A stretch of DNA of 64,000 nucleotides from NCBI GenBank assembly GCA_023259035.1, contig JAHFRA010000005.1, forward strand, positions 57,765 to 121,764. Reading direction: 5' to 3'. Source of the stretch: Gallionella sp. Lineage in GTDB: Bacteria; Pseudomonadota; Gammaproteobacteria; Burkholderiales; Gallionellaceae. The notes under the pieces were generated by a model that was not told where the DNA came from, made no database searches, and worked only from the letters and a program-made list of their open reading frames with translations. This document shows, piece after piece, positions 36,418 to 43,634 of the stretch (positions are counted from its first letter, which is position 1; the number at the start of each line of letters is the position of its first letter). The translations under genes were made by a program, and so were the position numbers.

Positions 36418-38790
36418 ATGAGCAACGATGAACGCGAGCAGTCAATGAAGAAAAAGCTTGACGGCATAATGGAAGTTGCGGGCATGATGGTCGAGAAGGC
36501 TGCCAAAAGAATGCCGGGTGCCGGGGTGGATCAGATCAAGGCTGAGGCGTTGCTAATCTACAAAGATTTCTTGAAGAATAAGGAAGTCTTAGTCCCACAA
36601 GAGTATACGGAGGCAGTAATCCTCGCCATCGGTATAGCAGCCAAGAAGGTAGCAACAAACGGCAAACGAGAGGCTTCCATGTCAGACAAATGTAATAGTT
36701 GCGGAGCGGAAATTAAATATGCAGCGGGGAGCCAGTCACTAAAATGCCAATACTGTGGCGCAACTAACGAAATTCAGAAGGCAGAGAATCAGCTTCCCAG
36801 TAAAGTCGAAGTGATTATTCCATTGACAGTAAGCCAAGATGACTTGGAAAAACGGGTCTATAGTTTTATGGCAAGCGGGAATTGGACACCGGACGATATG
36901 CTGGAGGCATCCACCTTCACCAAAAAAGAGTGTTTTTATGTGCCCGCCTATTTGATCCGCGTCAAATATAAAGCCACTTGGACGGCTTCTTTTGGCTACG
37001 ATAAAAAAGAACCCTATACAGATTATCGAACTGTAACAAGGAACAATCGCCAACATCAGGAAGCGTATACCGCTTATCGAACAGTTACGGATTGGAAACC
37101 TGCCAATGGTGTAGATTCAGGGGAGTTTTGGGTTTCAGCTTATGCTGGGAAAAAACTGGGTGAGTCTGACCTGTCTCCAGCAGAGCTTGTGACATATGTA
37201 ATATCTCAAGCATTAGCCAAAAATAACATTATTACTAGTTTCAACCCCTCCTTTACAAAGGGGGTCGAGACGGAAATGTATAGTGTTCCTGAAGCAAGTG
37301 CGCTTGCATCCTTAAAAGATGAAATAAACTCGAATGTCGACGATAAAGTACAAAGCCACGGCAAGGGGGATCATCAAAAAGATTGGCATTGGAATGCCAC
37401 AATGTCGCATGAGACAAATACGATTTACGTACCAATTTGCCACGCTGTTTATGATTATGAAGGAACCGAATATCACGTCTGGATAGATGGTATAGGAGGT
37501 GATGATATTCGTGCTGACAAACTGCCAGAAGACAAGGGGCGGAAAAAATTAGTATATTTTGGATTCGTGCCTTTGGGGGTGGGACTTGCCGCTTTAATAG
37601 TGAACTACTTCAGCGGGACGTTCACTTTTTATGGTCTAGTAATAGCAGCTATATTGGGGGGTGGATACGCTGCGATTAGGAGCTGGCACCTTATTGAATA
37701 TTCGAAAAAGATTCGTGATTCATTATTGACACAGATTCATGCTTCTTCGAATACCATAAAAGTGACGGGCGATGAAGAGCGAGACAAGGTCGCTCGATCT
37801 TTTCAACGTCCTGAAAAGCCCCTCTTTGCAAAGACTCACTACGACAAGTTTGTTCTCCCAGCGTTGTCAGTCCTAGTGTTAATTTCAATTAACTCGGAAA
37901 ATACTAAACATTCAGAAAAGATGCCGCAAGCCGTGACACTGGCATCGAAGAGTGGGGATATGGCTGCACCAGTACCAATTGCAACCCCAGCACCTACGCT
38001 GCCTGTTGTAGTTAAGCCCGATACGGCGTCTGCTGTGGAAGCCGTTTCATCTGTGCCTGCTAGTGTGGCTGTTGTGAGCAGTAGTGCGATAACGGGATGG
38101 GTAAAGCTTGTCGAAAGTGAGGACGTGGACTTCTATGTCAATGCATCCTCCATTCGTAAGGCTGGCGATAAGGCGACAATATTGACGCTGTCTGATTTTA
38201 AATCGTCAAAAAATTCCAAATCAGGTAAGTCATATATGTCAAACACGAATCAAGATGAATATGACTGCAAGGAAAATAAAGAACGATTACTTAATATTGT
38301 CTCTGCGTACTCTGAAAATATGGGACGCGGTGAAATTACTGCTACAAACTCTGGTTCTAATCCTGCTCCTGGAGAATGGTCGCAAGTCACTCCTAACTCC
38401 TTGATGGGGGCCATATTTAAAATCGCTTGCGGGCAGTCCGCACATGTGCCTGCTGGTGTAGTTGCATCACCGCAAGCAGCATTGATGCCAAGCTTCGATT
38501 GCACCAAGGCATCCACCTTTTCCGAGAAAGCAATTTGCAGCGATCCATTGCTCGGAAATTTAGATGGCGCATTATCGAAGAACTACAAATACATGCTTGC
38601 TTCAGACATTGGCGATGGAGCAAGGAATGACCTAAAAACGACGCAAAAAGATTGGCTTGCGGAGCGCAACAAATGCACAGACAACCAGTGCTTGGCTAAT
38701 ACTTATCGAAAGCGTATGGATGAAGTTTGCGAGTATCCAGTAATCTCAGGTGCACATCCAATTTGTACAACTTCCGATGACATCAAATAA
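36418..38790 (+). CDS. Zinc-ribbon membrane protein fused to adhesin-E-like and LprI-like domains
   Basis: A 790-residue mosaic. Residues 1-87 are a helical domain. A zinc ribbon (CNSCG...CQYCG) lies near 92-115, followed by a YdjG-like region to about 370. Two membrane helices lie near 378-424 and one at 478-492, then a Pro/Ala/Val-rich linker. A surface-adhesin-E/CNP1-like domain (WVKLVESEDVDFYVNASSIR) occupies about 560-635, and a C-terminal LprI/DUF1311-like domain (FDCTKAS...KAICSDP, QKDWLAERNKC) about 693-776. A second good start (GAGAGG before ATG at 36679) would give a protein starting at the zinc ribbon. It sits 88 bp after the membrane gene. The last two domains would face the periplasm if topology follows the helices. 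Codon and base use are AT-richer than neighbours. Confidence 0.85.
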   Translation: MSNDEREQSMKKKLDGIMEVAGMMVEKAAKRMPGAGVDQIKAEALLIYKDFLKNKEVLVPQEYTEAVILAIGIAAKKVATNGKREASMSDKCNSCGAEIKYAAGSQSLKCQYCGATNEIQKAENQLPSKVEVIIPLTVSQDDLEKRVYSFMASGNWTPDDMLEASTFTKKECFYVPAYLIRVKYKATWTASFGYDKKEPYTDYRTVTRNNRQHQEAYTAYRTVTDWKPANGVDSGEFWVSAYAGKKLGESDLSPAELVTYVISQALAKNNIITSFNPSFTKGVETEMYSVPEASALASLKDEINSNVDDKVQSHGKGDHQKDWHWNATMSHETNTIYVPICHAVYDYEGTEYHVWIDGIGGDDIRADKLPEDKGRKKLVYFGFVPLGVGLAALIVNYFSGTFTFYGLVIAAILGGGYAAIRSWHLIEYSKKIRDSLLTQIHASSNTIKVTGDEERDKVARSFQRPEKPLFAKTHYDKFVLPALSVLVLISINSENTKHSEKMPQAVTLASKSGDMAAPVPIATPAPTLPVVVKPDTASAVEAVSSVPASVAVVSSSAITGWVKLVESEDVDFYVNASSIRKAGDKATILTLSDFKSSKNSKSGKSYMSNTNQDEYDCKENKERLLNIVSAYSENMGRGEITATNSGSNPAPGEWSQVTPNSLMGAIFKIACGQSAHVPAGVVASPQAALMPSFDCTKASTFSEKAICSDPLLGNLDGALSKNYKYMLASDIGDGARNDLKTTQKDWLAERNKCTDNQCLANTYRKRMDEVCEYPVISGAHPICTTSDDIK

Positions 38791-38831
38791 TTCACGTTGG
38801 ATTTTTCCAGATCGAAACATCACTATATTCA

Positions 38832-39149
38832 ATGGGTAAACGTATGGCCTTTCCAAGGCCAAGCAACTTCCCATACAAGGAAGTCTTCTACTCCGATGGT
38901 GAAATTGCCTTGATTAAAGGTCGATATAAAGATTCTGGCCATGATTCAATCGGAATGCGATGGATGGTTGGAGAAAGCGATCTTGGCTACCCAAGCACAT
39001 ACGGAAATCCAATGTGGATGGGCGTGCCAGACAAATTAGCACAGTACGTCTTAGAGGGAATATTCAGAGACATTGAGAAACAAAAAGCGTTTATTATTGA
39101 TTTCCAAGAATTTATGGACGCACTAGAATTCATCAGGACGCGTGGGTAA
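38832..39149 (+). CDS. Small protein of unknown function
   Basis: 105 residues, soluble, rich in aromatic residues (PTYGNPMW-like turns, IGMRWMVGE). No family recognised. It follows the zinc-ribbon fusion by 41 bp on the same strand. No strong ribosome-binding site; a second ATG lies four codons in. Confidence 0.65.
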   Translation: MGKRMAFPRPSNFPYKEVFYSDGEIALIKGRYKDSGHDSIGMRWMVGESDLGYPSTYGNPMWMGVPDKLAQYVLEGIFRDIEKQKAFIIDFQEFMDALEFIRTRG

Positions 39150-39209
39150 TAATTCTGCCATTCTCATCCACAATGCGGATGCAGCGCATGGCCTCGGCTT
39201 TTGGATTCG

Positions 39210-39305
39210 GTAGCAGCGAGCGTAGCGAGCGTAGCGAGCGTAGCCCGGATGAAATCCGGGAATTCATCATCTAAATTTCCCCCGGATTCCGCTACGCTGC
39301 ATCCA
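39210..39305. repeat. Tandem 9-mers joined to a GTAG-type REP palindrome
   Basis: Three exact copies of GCGAGCGTA (39216-39242) run into GTAGCCCGGATGAAATCCGGG, whose stem CCCGGAT/ATCCGGG is at 39244-39260. A second half CCCCCGGATTCCGCTACGC follows at 39279-39298. The layout is that of a REP doublet (BIME-like) in the gap between the small gene and the FtsZ fragment. Confidence 0.75.
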
Positions 39306-39402
39306 TGCTACAAATACCCCGATCTTAGCGACCCCACCCGATTGCGACTTTACCGTATGGCAAATTCCACTCAGAAAAGTCGATGGGTTGAATCATAAGA
39401 GA

Positions 39403-39912
39403 CTAATCCGCCTGTTTGCGCAGGAACGATGGGGTATCCAGAATATCCATGCCGGATTTTTCCATTGCATCTACCGCTGCCCTGCGCCCGCTTCGAATGT
39501 ATGCAGGAGTATCCAGATCCGGGTAATTGACGTTGGAACTGGCAATCGGCTCATTATCCGTGCCAGTGCGCTGGTAGGTTTCTTCGCCCCGATAAACCAT
39601 TTTCGGCTTTTGTTTAACGATGTGTGGCGCGCCCAGCCCGGTTGCGACAACGGTCACGCGCAATTCGTCGCCCATGCCTTCGTCGAACACCGAGCCAACG
39701 ATTACCGTCGCTTCTTCAGCGGCAAACTGCACGCAGCCAGTTACGTCACGCAACTCCTTTAAGGTCAGGCTCATGTTGGAGCTGATGTTAACCAGCACCC
39801 CGCGCGCGTTGGACATATCGACATCTTCCAGTAACGGGCTGGCTATTGCCTGTTCAGCGGCAATCCTGGCACGATCCGGTCCTGATGCAATTGCCGCGAC
39901 CCCATCACGCAT
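39403..39912 (-). pseudogene. ftsZ: Orphan C-terminal fragment of FtsZ
   Basis: 169 codons matching only the C-terminal half of FtsZ: ASGPDRARIAAEQAIASPLLEDV, then GARGVLVNI-like, ATVIVGSVFDEGMGDELRVT and the conserved tail DILDTPSFLRKQAD. The whole GTP-binding domain, including GGGTGTG and the T7 loop, is missing. The start sits inside a short inverted repeat GACCCCAT...ATGGGGTC (about 39905-39926), which looks like a breakpoint. It cannot polymerise as FtsZ. The tail that binds FtsA/ZipA/MinC is intact and the frame is open, so a residual product is possible. A full ftsZ is presumably elsewhere. Confidence 0.85.
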
Positions 39913-39988
39913 GGGGTCAGGTCAATAGACGTGGCATTGTCTGCTTGTCTGAATAATAGGAGACCACGCTTTTTGGATAGAACGATTG

Positions 39989-40053
39989 TGGATGTATCTC
40001 ATCATTAACAAAAATCCCACATAAATTGCGGCATTCTTGCAAATCACCCTGTT
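39989..40053. repeat. Direct repeat, right copy, bordering the accessory segment
   Basis: Starts TGGATGTATCTCATCATT and contains AATTGCGGCATTCTTG and CACCCTGTT; partner of 33579-33656 in the same orientation. It lies between the FtsZ fragment and slt. Confidence 0.75.
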
Positions 40054-40123
40054 GCTGCAGCGCCAAATCGTTGCCAGCAAGCGATGTGCTATGCTCCGCA
40101 CGGTTGTTTTTTGATGGCTCGCA

Positions 40124-42178
40124 ATGAAATTCTTCTTCTCTTTGTTGCTGATTGTATCCGCCATGCTGGCAAATCAGGTTGCGGAAGGTGCGCCGCAAAA
40201 ACCTGTAAAGAGGGCGATGTCAAACGCTCGCCCTGCGGGCGTTCCTGGTGCAGGCGGGGGCGAACGTTCCGGCGCACTCCTTGCAAGCGATATGGATTTT
40301 ATCGCGGCTCACGATGCGTTTCGCGCCGGGGACGCAGTCAAATTGAATCGTTTTGCGCAGCAGTTAAAAAAGTCGCCACTGGAAGTTTACGCAAGCTATT
40401 ACCAGCTGCGCCTCGACCTGGAAAATGCCGACACAAAGGACATAAAGAGCTTTCTTTCCCGGCCGGAAGATACGCCGATGATCGACCGGTTGCGCGGTGA
40501 ATGGCTCAAGCTGCTCGGGAAAAAACAGCAATGGGATTTATTCGATGCAGAATATCCCCGGCTGCTTAATGAGGACACCGAACTGACTTGCTATGCTTTG
40601 CAATCGCACCTTCGCAGCCAAGAGCAAGCTGCGCTGCACGAAGCGCGCGGTTTGTGGTTCAGCGGCAAGGAGCGACCGGAAAGCTGCGTTCCACCATTCG
40701 AGGCGGCGCTGTCCGCCGGCATCATCACTGAACAGGATGTTTGGCTGCGGCTGCGCTTGGCCCTGGAAACTGGCAGCGTCTCGCTCGCCAAGCAACTTGC
40801 CGAACGGCTGACCGGCAGCTATGCGGTGTCGCCTAAAGCTTTGGAAAGTGCTGCGGCTGATGCGGATCGTTATCTGGAAAGAGCAAAGCTGGATAAGGCG
40901 AGCGAGGGTCAACGCGCCGTCGCTCTATTCGCCCTGCATCGCCTGGCAAAACAATCTCCAGAACTGGCTGTCGCGCGCTGGGCGAAGATTGAGACATATT
41001 TCCCCGCTGCGGAACAACATTATTTTTATGGCTGGCTGGCTTATGAGGCGGCGCGCAATCTGGACGGACGCGCGCTGCAATGGTACAAAATGGCAGCAAA
41101 TACTCCCCTCAACGAACCGCAGTCCGCATGGCGGGTACGTGCGGCGTTGCGGGTACTGGATTGGCCCGAGGTGCTGTCAAGCATCGACATGATGGGTGAG
41201 AAACAGCAGCGTGACGCGGTCTGGCAATACTGGAAAGCGCGTGCGCTTCAAGCATCGGGAAAACCCGCTGAAGCGAAAAAATTGCTCGCACCGTTGGGCG
41301 GCGAATACAATTTCTACGGCCAATTGGCAAGCGAGGAATTGTCCAACTCGCCGGCATTGGGCGAGCCGGTGGCAACATTCAAGCCTGGCAAGCAGGATAT
41401 AGCGGCAATGCTGGCACTACCGGGCATTCAACGCACACTGGCGCTGTATCGCATGGATTTGCGCAGCGAGGCAGCAAAAGAATGGGGCTGGACATTGCGC
41501 AACTTCAACGATCAGGAGCTGCTTGCCGCAGCGGAAATCGGGCGGCGCAACGAAATGTATGACCGCGCCATCAACGCGGCAGATAAAACGGTTACCACCC
41601 ATGATTTTGGTCTGCGCTACCTGGCGCCTTACCGCAGCGCCTTGCAGGCGCACATTCGCAAGCATGGATTGGAAGAGGCATGGGTATACGGCCTGATGCG
41701 TCAGGAGAGCCGCTTTGTGACCGCAGCCAAGTCCGATGTCGGCGCGTCTGGCTTGATGCAAATCATGCCGGCAACGGCGCGCTGGGTAGCGAAAAAACTG
41801 GGGTTAAAAAGTTACAAACAATCACTGGTCCGCCAACTGGATACTAATCTGCTTCTCGGCACTTATTACATGAAAACCGTGTTGTCGGGGCTTGATGACA
41901 GCCCGGTGCTGGCCTCCGCTGCCTATAATGCCGGGCCGGGTCGGGCACGCCAATGGCGGGGCGACCAATCGCTGGAAGGCACAATTTATACCGAGACCAT
42001 CCCGTTCGATGAAACCCGCGACTATGTAAAAAAGGTGATGAGCAACACCATGTATTACGCAAAGCAATTTAACGAACCGCCTCGTCCGCTCAAGCAACGT
42101 ATGGGCATCATTGCGGGCAAAACACCGGATAACCAGCAGGCCATCCAATCCGCTCGTGGTGAGCCAGCCGAACCATGA
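40124..42178 (+). CDS. slt: Soluble lytic murein transglycosylase
   Basis: A 684-residue periplasmic enzyme. A signal peptide (MKFFFSLLLIVSAMLANQ) is followed by a long alpha-superhelical U/L region and the C-terminal lysozyme-like domain with catalytic Glu in GLMRQESRF, GASGLMQIMP and the AYNAGPGRARQW motif. It cleaves peptidoglycan to 1,6-anhydromuropeptides. Residues about 28-45 (SNARPAGVPGAGGGERSG) look repeat-derived. The last codons also carry a half-copy of the cbbO-type repeat. Its stop overlaps the cca start (ATGA). Confidence 0.95.
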   Translation: MKFFFSLLLIVSAMLANQVAEGAPQKPVKRAMSNARPAGVPGAGGGERSGALLASDMDFIAAHDAFRAGDAVKLNRFAQQLKKSPLEVYASYYQLRLDLENADTKDIKSFLSRPEDTPMIDRLRGEWLKLLGKKQQWDLFDAEYPRLLNEDTELTCYALQSHLRSQEQAALHEARGLWFSGKERPESCVPPFEAALSAGIITEQDVWLRLRLALETGSVSLAKQLAERLTGSYAVSPKALESAAADADRYLERAKLDKASEGQRAVALFALHRLAKQSPELAVARWAKIETYFPAAEQHYFYGWLAYEAARNLDGRALQWYKMAANTPLNEPQSAWRVRAALRVLDWPEVLSSIDMMGEKQQRDAVWQYWKARALQASGKPAEAKKLLAPLGGEYNFYGQLASEELSNSPALGEPVATFKPGKQDIAAMLALPGIQRTLALYRMDLRSEAAKEWGWTLRNFNDQELLAAAEIGRRNEMYDRAINAADKTVTTHDFGLRYLAPYRSALQAHIRKHGLEEAWVYGLMRQESRFVTAAKSDVGASGLMQIMPATARWVAKKLGLKSYKQSLVRQLDTNLLLGTYYMKTVLSGLDDSPVLASAAYNAGPGRARQWRGDQSLEGTIYTETIPFDETRDYVKKVMSNTMYYAKQFNEPPRPLKQRMGIIAGKTPDNQQAIQSARGEPAEP
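42151..42175. repeat. Half-copy of the cbbO-type repeat at the slt/cca junction
   Basis: CGCTCGTGGTGAGCC..CCGAACCA resembles one arm of the palindrome at 13763-13788 (CGTTCGTGGTGAGCC..TCGAACCA). It encodes the last residues of Slt (SARGEPAEP) and abuts the cca start codon. Confidence 0.5.
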
Positions 42179-43410
42179 AAAGTAATGCCAAAATCTATTG
42201 CGTGGGCGGCGCAGTGCGCGACCGGTTACTCGGCCTGCCTGTCCAGGATCGCGACTGGGTGGTGGTGGGCAGCACGCCGGAAGACATGGTGGCGCAAGGC
42301 TATCAGCCGGTCGGCAAGGATTTCCCGGTATTCCTGCATCCGCAAACTCATGAGGAATACGCGCTGGCGCGCACCGAACGCAAAACCGCGCGCGGCTACA
42401 AGGGCTTTGCCGTCTATGCCGCGCCGGATGTCACGCTGGAGCAGGATTTGCTGCGCCGCGATTTCACGATCAACGCCATCGCGCAAGATGCCGACGGCAA
42501 CCTGATCGACCCGCATAACGGCATTGCCGATTTGCGTGCCGGCATATTGCGCCATGTCAGCGCGGCATTCGGCGAAGACCCGGTGCGCATTTTGCGCGCA
42601 GCACGTTTTGCGGCGCGCTTCGGTTTCGCCATTGCGCCCGAAACCCTGGCGCTGATGCGCGGCATGGCAGACAACGGAGAAGTGGACGCGCTGGTGGCGG
42701 AGCGTGCCTGGCAGGAGCTGGCGCGCGGCCTGCTGGAAAAAAAACCGTCGCGGTTTTTCGAGACGCTGCGCAGTTGCGGCGCGCTGGCAAAAATCCTGCC
42801 CGAAGTGGACGCGCTGTTCGGCGTGCCGCAGCCGGAAAAATACCACCCGGAAATCGATTGTGGCATTCACACCATGCTGGTGGTGGACGATGCCGCGCAG
42901 CATGGCTATAAGCTGGAAGTACGTTTTGCGGCGCTGGCGCATGATCTGGGCAAGGCCACCACACCGGAGGATATTTTGCCGCGCCACATCGGCCATGAAC
43001 TGCGCGGTGTGGAGCTGGTGAAGAAGCTGTCGCAGCGGCTGCGCGTGCCAAGTGACTGCCGCGACCTAGCCTTGCTGGCGGCGCGCTATCACGGCGACGT
43101 GCATCGCGCCCGTGAGTTGCGCGCCGAAACGGTTATAAAGTTATTCCAGTCGGCGGATGCGTGGCGCAGGCCGGAGCGTTTCACCCGATTGCTGCAAGCC
43201 TGCGCCTCGGATGCGCGCGGACGCACCGGGCATGAACAGGATGCCTACCCGCAGGCGGATTATCTGCTGCAACTGTTGGCTGCCGCACGCGCGGTGGATG
43301 CCGGTGAAATCGCCAGGCAATGTGCCGATGGCGGCACAACTGCCAGCGCAGTACAGCGGGCGCGCATCGGCGCAATTGAAGCCGAAAGACAAAAACTAAC
43401 ATGCCTCTGA
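42175..43410 (+). CDS. cca: CCA-adding tRNA nucleotidyltransferase with HD domain
   Basis: A 411-residue class II enzyme. It has the nucleotidyltransferase motif CVGGAVRDRLLG, catalytic RDRDW-type acidic pair, RRDFTINAIAQD and RAARFAARFGF. A C-terminal HD phosphohydrolase domain (HDLGKATTPED) is typical of gammaproteobacterial and betaproteobacterial CCA enzymes. It repairs and completes tRNA 3' ends. The final residues (TCL) come from the end of an inserted 231-bp element; without it the frame would read KLNGQL and stop. Confidence 0.96.
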   Translation: MKSNAKIYCVGGAVRDRLLGLPVQDRDWVVVGSTPEDMVAQGYQPVGKDFPVFLHPQTHEEYALARTERKTARGYKGFAVYAAPDVTLEQDLLRRDFTINAIAQDADGNLIDPHNGIADLRAGILRHVSAAFGEDPVRILRAARFAARFGFAIAPETLALMRGMADNGEVDALVAERAWQELARGLLEKKPSRFFETLRSCGALAKILPEVDALFGVPQPEKYHPEIDCGIHTMLVVDDAAQHGYKLEVRFAALAHDLGKATTPEDILPRHIGHELRGVELVKKLSQRLRVPSDCRDLALLAARYHGDVHRARELRAETVIKLFQSADAWRRPERFTRLLQACASDARGRTGHEQDAYPQADYLLQLLAAARAVDAGEIARQCADGGTTASAVQRARIGAIEAERQKLTCL

Positions 43411-43630
43411 ACTATTCTCAGTCACCTGTTGGTTTCACTCCTTCCCCTGCTTGCGGGGTAACCAGCGACTTGGCTGCCGTTTTGGGGCGGCCTAGTCGAA
43501 TGGCTAGTAGTTCCATCAGAAGGTTGGGATGGGGGCAAACGACGGCGATTAACCGGGCAAACATCCCACTCCCCCGCGCGCTACGCGGGCAAGGGAGGGG
43601 GTACGTGCACTTGAATAGTTCAGAGGCATG
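43400..43630. mobile_element. 231-bp MITE-like element with 18-bp terminal inverted repeats
   Basis: The left end CATGCCTCTGAACTATTC (43400-43417) is exactly inverted at the right end GAATAGTTCAGAGGCATG (43613-43630). The 8-bp sequence AAAACTAA is directly repeated just outside (43392-43399 and 43631-43638), as a target-site duplication. Inside there is no transposase, only GC-rich hairpins (CCCCTGCTTGCGGGG; CCCCCGCGCGCTACGCGGGC). It is therefore non-autonomous. It inserted where the convergent cca and the kinase/ATPase gene meet; the minus-strand stop is kept by the duplication. Confidence 0.88.
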
Positions 43631-43634
43631 AAAA

